DNA of 64,000 bases, from positions 124,001-188,000 of the forward strand of contig JALRME010000034.1 in NCBI GenBank assembly GCA_026120035.1. The letters are read 5' to 3'. The DNA is from Coleophoma eucalyptorum. Taxonomy: Eukaryota; Ascomycota; Leotiomycetes; Helotiales; Dermateaceae. Below are positions 36,844 to 47,216 of the stretch, piece after piece. Every line of letters starts with the position of its first letter. Position 1 is the first letter of the stretch. A model generated the notes under the pieces. The model did not search any database. It was given only the letters and a program-made list of their open reading frames with translations, and had not been told where the DNA came from. Both the position numbers and the translations under genes were made by a program.

Positions 36844-39223
36844 TTAAAGTCTATTCATATCTGTATTTTCTTTTTGTCGAGCATGATCTAGAATCTCAAT
36901 CTCTCTTACGTGCCATTGGAATTCCTGAACCACGATACTATAACGCCGAAGGTTTTGAAGGCCCATCTTGATCGTCCTGTTGACATCTGACGGTAAGACA
37001 CGCTGTAGCATAGGGTATGAAGATGCAACAATCAAAATTATTACCATTGTAAAGGTGCTGTATTAAGATATCGAGTATTAGCCATCACCTTGAACTTCAA
37101 CTCCGTGCTCGAGGACGGAAATTACCTACGCCATGCCAGTTGCGAACAAGCCAGTCAGCTTGTTTGCTGGTTGCTCAAACATCAGTTCGATAAAGCCAGA
37201 ACACCCTGATATACATAATCGACAAGATTCAAAAATCGCAGCAGCAGCTGGATGCTGACTGGTTTGCTCAGGATGTCGGATGGCGAACTCAAATATTGGT
37301 CGGTGAATGATATATAGTCCTGCAAAATAACGCCCTCGCAGTCTGGTGACGTTCCAAGCATGATTCGAGGGACTTATTAAGGTATTGTTTTCGTTTGAAG
37401 GATCCAAATTTAATCCTGAACTATTGCGAACCTCGGGAGGATTGTCACTTAACAGGAAGAAAGGAAGGTTTTTGAAGAGAGCCTCGTGATGCGAGCGGAG
37501 CTCGTCTGCCATCTTCTGTAACCACGACACTTGATCAATCGGGTCTCTCTTCTGCCAAGTCCCTTTCCGGTGGTACATGACAGCTGTGGTTCTGTTGATG
37601 AATCGTCGGATTGCAGAATTCGTGCTGATCTGGTAGGCTGAAAAGCTCTGTTCATGTGGTTCGCCAGGAATACTTGGGCGTCGCGAGTTGTGTATAGGAT
37701 CCGTAAATGCACATGATTGAGTTTCGGATTCGGTAGAAGATGGGTAAGGCACAACATCTTCATAAAAGGTAATTCCGGATGGTAACATGATAGAGAACTC
37801 TGACGCAAAATCGCTTTCTATAATATACACCACCCAAAAGACCCTTTTGAAGATATCTGAGAAATTTGCCATACCCCCATTTTCTAGCAGATCTCTAGAA
37901 TAGGATTTTAGTGGGAACTACTCTGAGGATAGGTACATGAAGTGAATACCTTTTCGTAATCATTTTGCATTTCATGGCTGCGTTATGTATATAGTGGTGC
38001 GCATCTAGGGCCCGCCCTTTCGCACCTAGATAAACGCTGAAGATAGGTCAATAAATACTCTCTTAACGCAAAGAAAAAACTCTCTGGTCACCGATGGGAT
38101 GAGAGCGTTTAGCCGAAAAAGATGTCAGGATCACATACCTTGCAAGTGCAAAGCACTGAGCAGTTTCCAAGGTATATTCACAGCTGAGAGTACTCAGAAG
38201 TAGCTGGGCCTTATCCCAAAGTACGTCTTGAATGTTTGTGGCATCCGATGGAGACTCAGGTACTTGTCCTTTAGTATGCATGCTAAACCCTTCTATCTCA
38301 AATGGACTGCCCGTGAAAAGCTCAAGTGGCGATGCAGGGAGAACAACGTGTTCAGCCTTTGCTAAACATCCAAGACATAATACTAATAGCAGAATACAGT
38401 ACTGAGATAAGCCTACTTGGTGTTCTGCTTCTATTGTATTTTTGCTGGTCTCATTGTAAATAATAGAATGAAGATACTGAAAAAGGTTATCTTGATGAAT
38501 GATCGGATAGAATGCTGCAACATTGACAAAGAAGTTATGTATCATAGATTCGTATTGAACTGTAAGTAGATCAACATCTGAGCCTAACTGTTCAAGCAGT
38601 GCATGGTCAAACAGTCGCCATGAGTTCAATCGTAAGTTTGGTATCGGTGGCTTTGAAGTCCTTAAGGCAAAGATATCTGTTGCATCGCATAATTCTGGCA
38701 TGGAAGTCCTATTCAAGCTATAATTGTGCTGGGATTTTAAGTTTTGAATGATGGGCCACTTATAAACATGATCAGCATTTGCGTCATGAACTGCGGGTAA
38801 AGTCAAAAAGCTGGTATCATTGTCCGCCATAACATAACTGTCATTCAATCCTGGAGATTCAGTAGCGACTAGTGGCAACTCCGGTATCTGAGTTGTCTTG
38901 TGCATAGATGATGTCAACAGGGCCGCGGGAGTAGTATCATTGCTTAGTGCTGACTGGTCAGGCGTGTGAGGAAGTGGTTCTGGAAATAATCTGTCTTCTA
39001 GACGCTGGATTCTTTCGAGTAACATTCGGGTGTTTGGATCAATCCTAGATGATTCCGGTTCCAGATAAATGCAATCAACACTCAAGGCGACGCAAAGACC
39101 GCATTTTGGAATTGCGGCATCACAGCGAACCTTACGTCCACGACATGTTGAACAAGCTTGCGTTACTCTTCGTCGAGGTGCTGAACTTTTGAGACGACGT
39201 GGCATGGTTGTAGTGGTATCCAT
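36844..39223 (-). CDS. Zn2Cys6 transcription factor beside the sugar-use genes
   Basis: Four exons (39223-38139, 38036-37950, 37894-37130, 37057-36844) join in phase to give 716 residues. The zinc cluster has Cys at 24, 27, 34, 41, 44 and 51 (CSTCRGRKVRC ... CGLCVALSVDC), followed by a short LLERIQRLEDRL dimerisation helix. The Fungal_trans region shows FFVNVAAFYPIIHQDNLF, YCILLLVLCLG, YLGAKGRALDAHHYI, FKRVFWVVYIIESDFASEF and a basic INRTTAVMYHRKG stretch. I chose the ATG at 39223 (context ACCATGG); the frame is open further upstream without another ATG. The gene lies directly downstream of the sugar transporter on the same strand and is the obvious candidate regulator of the transporter and the GH5 gene. 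Confidence 0.88.
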
Positions 39224-39812
39224 GGTCTCGCTTATTACAAGATCCAAGTGCCAGGTTGGTAAATAGGATTGGCTGTTGTTACTACCCCATTGAATTGTAA
39301 GATGGAAACAAACGGCAAAGTGTCGACGAGAAGTATACTAGATCACGTGGAACATAAAGTGTGTTTTCGGAAGAGCGTGGTTATATTTACAGGTGAAACT
39401 ATACTATATGTACACCTCAGAGGCGCAAAGAGGTAAGAAGTTATGTAAATACGCCAAGGATTTAATAAAAAGAATCCCACAATGATAAATTATTCTTCCT
39501 CTATTTTGCTGCTTGTTTGCTTTGACAACTTCCCCCCCCCCACCTTGTTTTCTCGGAATACTATTGTTCATGGTTTTAAAGCTTATCGTGTCTATTGTAT
39601 AGTCGCTTTATCAATTTTAAGTATCTTACACCACCGATTTTGGCAGCTGTTAATTTGCCAATTAGATAAAATCTGTCTTAATTTAAGTGACATCAAGTTT
39701 AGAAGTATCATTGATCACAGGATAACTGAAAAACTAAGTAGTTTGCTTTGGAGTTGATTCCAAGGATTAAGTTTTCAGCGTTACTCATGAGTTTTGCTAC
39801 AGCCCATCCCCC
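39224..39812. promoter_or_regulatory. Promoter region of the Zn2Cys6 gene and 3' end of the transporter
   Basis: About 590 bases, AT-rich, with a C9-10 tract near 39532. A 91-codon plus-strand frame at 39482-39757 lacks motifs. I did not find a copy of the CGGGGCAA palindrome here. Confidence 0.45.
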
Positions 39813-41528
39813 CTATACTTTATTAGGTGCAGCGAATTCTCTATTCTCCACATGAACTCCCTCGCTATCAGCCTTGGCAAGCACTTGAATATCAGCTACT
39901 TCTCCGTCAAATAAGAACGCAATTTCTTCCAAAGCCCTGCCTTTGGTCTCTACAAACCACCCATATGCAATAAAGCTTTCAATGACGAGAATAACGATGT
40001 AGACAAAGTAATACTTCCACCCAATATTAGCCAGTCCAACGGGATTGACGTATTGGTTGACGAAGACAGCTACTTTTGTAGACAAGACATAAGTAGCCAT
40101 TCCTTTGGCACGGACTGAATAGCTGAGAATCTCAACCGAGTAGGCCACTGGCAATGGTGAGAATGCGATACAGTAGAAAAATTCGAATATAAAGATGAAG
40201 ACGAGGACAGCAGTTGCTGCTGCTTGAGAATGCATTTCGGAATAGACTGCGGAACAGACCGTCCATGTAGTGAAGATGGCAAGCATCCCAATAGTAGAAA
40301 CTCGGAAAAGTGTGCGGCGACCCATTCGCTCCACCAACAGAGCTGCGGTTGCGGCAATGACCCAGTTCCAGATGTTAATGATGCCATTTATCAGTGACTG
40401 GGTAGATGAATCGTGAATACCAACTGTATCTAAAATCCGAGCGAGGTCTTCCAACTCATTAGTAGGAGGCTTAAGCGTACTAATCCGAGCACTTACAGTA
40501 CGATATCAAGCCATTTCCTGACCATTGGGAAAAGGTTCCCATGCAGACAATGATAAAGAGTCTATATCGGTTTCCAGAGGTACTAATCATTGACTTCCAG
40601 GTTGTATTGCCCAATTCTAACGAATATATGTAAGTTGAACACTTCTTGTAGTGGAGTTGAATTTCTTACCCTTCTCTAGAGAAATGGCAGCATAGATCTC
40701 CTCATATTCCAGCTTGACAAGCTCAGTCTCAACTCCATCACCATGGTATTTTATGAGTGCCGCTTTCGCTTCTTCCCCTCGATCGTGAGAGATAAGCCAT
40801 CGAGGAGACTCTGGCAGGAACCAAATGGCTGACAGTTGAATAAGACTTGGTCCCATTTGAAGTAAAGAAGGAATTCTCCATGACCAAGTGCTTGGAATAA
40901 GTCTAGTTCCATATGTGATCCAAGCTGCGGCAATAGCCCCAAGAAACCAACAAGTATTACAGAGAGCAGTGACTGCGACACGTTCCTTAGGGTGAGACAG
41001 CTCACTGACCAAGCTCGGGGAGGCGGTTGTACAAAAGGTAAGGCCGAATCCAAGGATGAATCGGCTAACAACGAACATGGCGAAATTTTTGCTCTCGCAC
41101 TGCAAAATTGAACCTGCGATCATGATTAAACTGCCAACAGTGACTCCCCATCGGCGTCCGTAGTGATCCGCAACCATGGGCGCGAAAGGAGCGGAACAAA
41201 TAGCACCCAGCGCGATGATCGCGCTTATTAACCCGAGCTTCGAACCTCTCGGCTGCCCAAAATAGTCATCCCAATAGCTGACGGTCTGCAGAGAGTTCAT
41301 CATGGATCCATCGTAGCCGCTGGTCATATATGAGACAATGGCACCTGGGAAAAGGATAAAGTAAAGTTGTCGTCTTGAGGCAACCCTATACCAGGGAAGC
41401 GCTTCTTGTGCGAGCTGGGAGATTCGAGAAGGTTCATGTGCTGGTGTTGTAGGTGTCGCGGCACTTTTGCTTTCCCTCAGGGCAATGGCCTGCCTCGGCG
41501 CTGGAAGTCTACGTCGAATAGAATCCAT
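39813..41528 (-). CDS. MFS sugar transporter
   Basis: Three exons (41528-40670, 40616-40497, 40447-39813) join in phase to give 537 residues. The second acceptor is GGAAG at 40448, which restores the family motif ISYYLARIL. Sugar-porter signatures are present: SGYDGSMMNSLQ in the first helix, DHYGRRWG after helix 2, GFGLTF, PESPRWL before the central loop, ERMGRRTLF and the C-terminal ETKGRALEEIAFLFDG. Twelve membrane helices are expected at the plasma membrane, with proton-coupled uptake of a mono- or disaccharide. The lactose/cellodextrin-permease branch is likely given the GH5 partner, but the specificity is not proven. The gene is divergent from GH5 across a promoter with two identical palindromes. 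The ATG at 41528 is the first in frame. Confidence 0.92.
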
Positions 41529-41934
41529 TTCAGATATAGACGACCCAGAAGCTTGGGTTTGAAAGATTGGGTTTAATAATTTTAAGATCCAAGATCTAAT
41601 TGAAGAGATTTCAGGCCAGTGGGAAAGCGGATAGGTGGGTTGTTTCCCCCCTCTTATAGACACCTAAGAATATCTGATGTCTTTTCCCCCAAGCACATCG
41701 GTCCATGGACACGGAACTAAGGAAGAAGACGGAAGAAAGGGGATTGGAAGCGAGGCATGCATTCTGCAAGTACCCCAGAGCATCATTTCATCGTCGTTCG
41801 TGTGGGATGTGGAACTCCAGCCCCAGACATCCCCAGATAATTCGAATGGTGGGGATTTTGCAGCCCCTGTCCATGTAACTAAGTAACTTAGGGATATACG
41901 TAAATCGAGCAACCAGTCTAGTGGCTCGCTTGGA

Positions 41935-41960
41935 CGGGGCAACATCACTGAATTGCCCCG
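41935..41960. promoter_or_regulatory. Palindrome CGGGGCAA-N10-TTGCCCCG, copy 1
   Basis: A perfect 8-base inverted repeat with a 10-base spacer, 407 bases upstream of the sugar-transporter ATG. CGG and CCG at the outer ends are the usual half-sites of Zn2Cys6 dimers. An identical site with the same spacing occurs 188 bases away, which argues for a functional operator. Confidence 0.7.
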
Positions 41961-42122
41961 TGGTTCCTTGTCGCCCTCCACTTTCACTGTTGACTTCTCT
42001 CGTTCTGGAGACCCTGCTGCGAGATTCAAGTTGGATCGCATGAGCTTTAGCAATTCAACTACGCGCCATCTGCTATAACACCCCACTGGATGGCGCCGAT
42101 GTCTGCATAGTGGGATGACTCG

Positions 42123-42148
42123 CGGGGCAAATCAAGGGAGTTGCCCCG
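42123..42148. promoter_or_regulatory. Palindrome CGGGGCAA-N10-TTGCCCCG, copy 2
   Basis: The second exact copy of the inverted repeat, again with a 10-base spacer of different sequence, 253 bases upstream of the GH5 ATG. The arms are conserved while the spacer differs, which is the pattern of a protein-binding site rather than of a recent duplication. Confidence 0.7.
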
Positions 42149-42400
42149 TCTTGGCAGCATTGGAGAGTTAAGGTGCATGATGTACTTGAATCCGAGATAG
42201 CTTTGGTTGAGAAAAAAAGAAGTACTTAATCGAATGTGCTCTTCTCAATTCATACTCTAATTTCATCACGGCCAACTTGGTACACCTGAACTTCCTTTTT
42301 TGAATGGAATATCTTTTGTGCAGTCCTTAACTTATAGCCTTTTTCTCACGCTCTCACGTTCTCAAGTTTTAATTCATTTGCTTCTGAAAACTTGCCCACA

Positions 42401-44182
42401 ATGTCTACTGGAGTATTGCAAGTGGCTGGCTCGAAGATTGTGGATGCGAAGGGAAATGTGGTTCTACTTCGTGGCGTGAGCATTCTCCCTGTATGCAGAG
42501 TTTTAACTAGGCTTTCTAACTTGGGCCTGTGTTATCAGACAGCTCTTGGAGGGTGGATGCTTATGGAGAATTTTATGAATGGTTTTCCTGGACGCGAGAT
42601 GCAGATCCGACAAGCACTCGGTGAAGTGCTGGGCAAGGAGAAGAGCGAATTCTTCTTCGATAAGTTCCTCGAATATTTCTTTGGCGAAAAAGATGCAGAG
42701 TACCTAGCGTCGCTCGGCTTCAACTCACTCCGCATTCCAATGAACTACAGACACTTTGAGGATGACATGAATCCTATGGTTATCAAGGAGGAGGGCTTCA
42801 AGCACGTGGATCGTGTGGTGGAGATCGTATGTTCTTCACTTAAGACGAGCATGGATTGAATTACACTTACGACTCTCCAGTGTGCGAAGTACAAGATTTA
42901 CGTCATACTGGACTTACATGCAGCACCAGGCGGACAATCCCAAGACTGGCATTGTGACAATCCTACTGGTTATGCGGCATTTTGGGATCATAAGCACTTC
43001 CAAGACAGAGTCATTAACCTGTGGGAAGTCATTGCGCGAAGATACCGCTCGAACCCATGGATTGCTGGATACAACCTGTTGAACGAACCCGCAGACAAGC
43101 AGTGGTCTCGATTGCTGGCTTTTTACGACCGCATTGTTCCAGCAGTACGAGCAATTGATCCTGAGCATATCCTATGGCTGGAAGGCAACACGTAAGACAT
43201 CAAAGAATCAGCTGTGTTTCTCCATACTAATCTTCTTTCTATTCAGATTCAGCATGGACTTCTCAGGTTTCTCGAAAGTGTTCCCAAACACAGTTTATGG
43301 TGTCCACGATTACTGTGGCTTCGGCTTTCCCAACCGTATTGGCAGATATAAGGGCGAATCAGAACAAGATACTTATATTCGACAGATGTACGACCGAAAA
43401 GTAGAGTTTATGAAAAAACATAATGTGCCAATCTGGAATGGTGAATTTGGACCGATTTATGAGAGGCAGGAGACGAATCCAGACTGGGAAGAGCACAATG
43501 AAGAGCGATACCAAATGCTCGACAAACAAATGGCAATCTACACGGCCGAGGGAATTGGTAAGCTACATGAGTATGGTTTTCTTTTAACACAGTTTCACTA
43601 ATCTTTACCACTGTAGCATGGAATATCTGGGCATACAAAGACATCAATGTCATGGGCATGACATATTTATCTCCCAACTCAGCGTGGATTAGATTATTAG
43701 CTCCTATCTTAGAAAAGAAACGCGCTCTGGCAGTTGATTCCTGGGCATACGACGACGCGCACTTGCAACCCGGACTCTTTGGACCTCTGCACAAATGGTT
43801 CGAAGACAACGTGCCCGAGAAGTACAGCAAGAAATACCCGTGGCAATGGCGAATGCATATGCATGTCTTCCGAGGTATTCGCGGCATCACGCTTGCCGAG
43901 TATATGATTCCGGAGTGGGCGGACTACTTTAAAAATTTGAGTTTCGAACAGCTCGACGAGCTGGCTGCCAGCTGGAAGTATGAGAATTGTTTGGGTCGGG
44001 AACGCCTGAATGAGACGTTGCGGTTGTATGCTTCGATGCGCCCTGATGATATAAGATTAAAGGGCAAGGTCATTGAAAGTGTACAGGCTCCTAATGTTGG
44101 AGTCTTCGAATTAAGTCCTAATGAGAAGCGGAAGCAGCAAATAAAGCTTACGGAGGTTCCTGTAACAGCGGTCAATTTGTAG
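42401..44182 (+). CDS. Glycoside hydrolase family 5, cytosolic
   Basis: Five exons (42401-42475, 42539-42826, 42881-43191, 43247-43557, 43617-44182) join in phase to give 516 residues. The family pattern is complete: LGGWMLMENF, LGFNSLRIPMNYRHFED, YVILDLHAAPGGQ, AGYNLLNEPAD with the acid/base Glu, YGVHDYCGFG, and VPIWNGEFGP with the nucleophile Glu. AWNIWAYKDINVMGM follows the last intron. There is no signal peptide, so the enzyme should act inside the cell on an imported glucoside or on an internal substrate such as a steryl or lipid glucoside. Pairing with a sugar transporter favours an imported oligosaccharide or glycoside. The last 120 residues form a helical extension beyond the barrel. 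The substrate cannot be assigned from the sequence alone. Confidence 0.92.
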
Positions 44183-44958
44183 AATCTTGCTAAAAGCAAA
44201 TTATACTATCTTCGACTCATTTATCGCTGATATTTGACAATCTTGATAAATAACCTAGAAGATTTCACGAATGTTAGGCACAAAAGATTCATAAGAGATG
44301 AGATATGTGGCACGCGACCAAGAGACCTTGGGCTTAATGACTGATCCTCACAAAAGACTCTAGGGAGAGCATTCCTTATATATCAGATTTAGCTGTACAG
44401 TCTAGTGAGAGTTGTGTCCGAGAAGCTAGCACTATAGATACTTAGTTTTCATCATGATTTTCGTTCTTACCTTCACCCACTGATACACGTCCGTAGATTT
44501 GTGCCCAACAGCAACAATGGCATTGGGCAATCTAAATATGTGTATGGAGCCAGACTCACCACGAGTAGGAGTATCAAGTAACTTCAAATTTTTTACATTA
44601 TACGTTTTCATGACATAATGGGCATAGTGAATCCAAATTCATCAACTAGCTAAATGGCAAAATTTATTCTCGGTCAGCCGAATATGTTAGGGGGTTATTT
44701 ACACATCACAGAACCTTCGAAACTCAGACAGAAGCTTCATATTTCTTGTGCTATATAATAGAGCCAGTACCCCTGACATGTTAGAAATGGTCTTGCAGTT
44801 GATAACCAACTTGCAATGAAGTATCTGTCATATTTGGGTGGATGTCTCACATGGTAAGTGCAACTATACCCCTAATGATATGGCACACGAAAGCTGACGT
44901 TAGTAAGCAAATATGTGTACCCACACGAAACCAAGACAACGAGTTGGGCCATTAATGA
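44183..44958. other. Intergenic, no gene recognised
   Basis: AT-rich sequence of about 780 bases without a frame of note. Confidence 0.55.
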
Positions 44959-45045
44959 GAGTTGTTCGCGTGGAGAATCCGCAGAATGAAATGTGACGAG
45001 GGAAAGCCGCAATGTCAGCGCTGCATCAAGTTCGGAACCCACTAA
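44959..45045 (+). pseudogene. Fragment of a Zn2Cys6 DNA-binding domain
   Basis: The frame reads RIRRMKCDEGKPQCQRCIKFG, which matches the second two-thirds of a fungal zinc cluster very closely. The usual first Cys pair (CLTCR) is missing, a TGA lies 12 bases upstream of the conserved part, and a TAA falls where the sixth Cys should be. No exon nearby supplies the missing Cys pair. It is best read as the remnant of a transcription-factor gene. Confidence 0.6.
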
Positions 45046-45305
45046 CCAAGCTATATGAATTGACTTTGTTTTCTTATAACTTTAGCAAGCCTCCTATTAC
45101 TTGTCTACATGTAAAGAATAGAAAACTTGAGCAGCTTAAAGGGTAACTATGCCTTACTGCTTAGAACTATCCGTACCGTCATGTTTGGATGAGGGTGTCC
45201 AAAAGACGACTTGAACGGCTCCAGACGCGAGCGAGAACCCAGGATGATCGGCAAGTAGATGTCCTTATCATTAGATACGATTACCAATGTATATACCGGA
45301 ATTGA

Positions 45306-46108
45306 TGTTGCAGAAGCGCTACTTCTTTTGTGATTGACTACGAAAGTAATATCTTCTACGAATTATACCATGAGAGGCTTCTCGCGCTTAGTAAAAAACA
45401 GAGATTCTTCACAGACACAGACTCTTTGGAGGCGCTATCGAAACTACGACTTAGCGATGGTCTTACTATGAGCGATACCACGGTCTGGGATGATCTTGAC
45501 ACTGCCTTTACAACATTCATTGGCAAGACTAGAAAAGCTAAAGCGAGGGTTTTGGAGAAAAGAACAATTTCGGACAAATCCTCCATTGGTCTCGATGCCA
45601 CAGATGTGCATTCCCTGCTCCGGCAGATAAAACTACCCGGTACTCTGAAAAAATGGCACAAGAAACTGGAAATTATTGTATCACATATCAATGCTGCCAC
45701 TGCTCTACCATCTAGATATACAGAATCCTTGGATTTCGATACATACCGCGAGGAAATGGTGGACTTACAGTGTGGGGCAAAAGAAAGGTTCAGATGGTCC
45801 TTGGGAGTAGCATTCAAGCTTTGCATCATATGAGTAGCTTCGCCCAGGTCAACCTAGAGATCCAACACCACGGAAATGTGAAAATCCCATTTGATCGCGA
45901 TTATACCGATGTTAAGACTGGTTTAAGTAACGAGGCTGAGGAGATTCTGTATCTCACAAAAGAGTCAAAAGTACGGCTGATGGATACTATCATGAGAATC
46001 CTGGCAATCAGAATGGAGTTGGCTGGTATTAGAGACCTTTTTGATCAGACTGGCATTCACAAGGATAAAAAGTGCAAAGATACGGTTTATTGCGAGTTAG
46101 ATACGTGA
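45306..46108 (+). pseudogene. Unclassified interrupted coding sequence
   Basis: A frame open from 45306 runs to 45833 with a helical, charged composition (LYHERLLALSKKQRF, LPGTLKKWHKKLEIIVSHI). The likely continuation LGSSIQALHHM ... EILYLTKESKVRLMDTIMRI lies in another frame and ends at 46108. The two match as one protein if the frame shifts near 45800, where no intron of legal size fits. There is no ATG at the start. I do not recognise the family. It could be the body of the gene whose zinc-cluster fragment lies 260 bases upstream, or a separate decayed gene. Confidence 0.4.
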
Positions 46109-46199
46109 AGATCCTAGAGGATCTCCGCTTAGCCGTTGCTGGCACTATTAAGTAGCGTTATCAAGCCCACTTTTGAAGCTACAAGGCGCAATTGCCACC

Positions 46200-46681
46200 T
46201 CATTGCGCCGCTCGGCTCTCGAATCCTCCAAACACCTTGATCGTCTTAATATCCAAAGGTCCAGCGAGCAGATTCTCGTCAGTAATCGCAGCCACTAGCG
46301 CACCAAAATGCTCCGTCTTAAAATGCTCATCGTAGGCTTCTTGCGAAAGGTCTGTATTAAAATCAGTATTATTACTTCAATCGCGGCCTGATCCACAACG
46401 CTTTGCGGCGGGATTACATACAGGTTTCCTGTACCACAAGCTTGCATCCTTCACCCTCCGGACCGTTATACTGCTCCCAGAGAAGATATTTCGCAACGTT
46501 GGGCTCGTTAGCCTCGGCGCCTTTCGCGACACTAGCAAGCAGCGATTTGACCTGAGAGGCAAGAAGCGTGAGTCTTGTAAATTTTATGATGCAAATGCAA
46601 AATGGTTAAAGGAGATAGATAGCATACACGCTCTTCCTTTCCGGGTGCTGGAGTGATGATTGCGACTACGTTGATAGACAT
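46200..46681 (-). CDS. ABM-domain monooxygenase-like protein
   Basis: Three exons (46681-46628, 46551-46422, 46351-46200) join in phase to give 111 residues, the usual size of a single antibiotic-biosynthesis-monooxygenase (ABM) domain. The N-terminus INVVAIITPAPGKEERVKSL is the first strand and helix. KYLLWEQYN and LVVQETYLSQEAYDEHFKTE are the central strands and helix with the typical His, and PLDIKTIKVFGGF is the last strand. Such proteins form dimeric ferredoxin-like barrels; some oxidise quinol or polyketide intermediates without a cofactor, others only degrade or bind. The gene is divergent from a Zn2Cys6 gene and likely co-regulated with it. The small exons hide it from simple frame searches. 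Confidence 0.85.
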
Positions 46682-47216
46682 TTTGATGAGGATTAATTCA
46701 GTGAATATGAAGATTGATGATTTATTACACTATGTTCTTAGCGGTGATGGCTGATGCTAAGGGAATTATGGAGTAGCAGAAGGAGAATATATTTATATGT
46801 TCAATGCCAGGTCCAAAAGCTGCGGCAATAGAGGTTGCTTTCGGAGTTAAAACGTCAATGAAGTCTACATTTCGGTTTAAAAATTATGCCTATCATTCTG
46901 GGAGTAAGAAGTTTTCGCTTGGCCGTCATACCATGCATGTATGTTTCTTGATTGTTGGATTTGGGATTACGGAGTTGTACGGATCGATACGGATCGATAC
47001 GGACTGACACCGATTTGTAGGGGCTTGTATGGGCAAGTGGACTCGAATGTCCGCTTGTGGCGAGGAAACGAGCTGCATGAAGTGAGGTATGGATGTTTCC
47101 GGCTTACGTAGTCCTACGGGTATGGCCCCGTTATGTCCGCCCAGATACACTTTTGGTATCTTGTAGCCGCCACGATTTGTCTAGTCTACATTAACCCAGT
47201 TGACCTCTTGACAAGC
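46682..47216. promoter_or_regulatory. Divergent promoter with phased CGG array
   Basis: The 535 bases between the ABM gene and the Zn2Cys6 gene hold four CGG triplets in direct orientation at 46970, 46980, 46990 and 47000, each exactly 10 bases from the next. The middle units are identical (CGGATCGATA). A 10-base period puts all four on one face of the helix. Direct CGG repeats are a known target type of Zn2Cys6 proteins, so auto-regulation by the adjacent factor is plausible. Confidence 0.6.

Noticed and set aside
41664..42086. 140-codon minus-strand frame
   Set aside because: It lies in the divergent promoter, contains one palindrome and has no recognisable protein motif.
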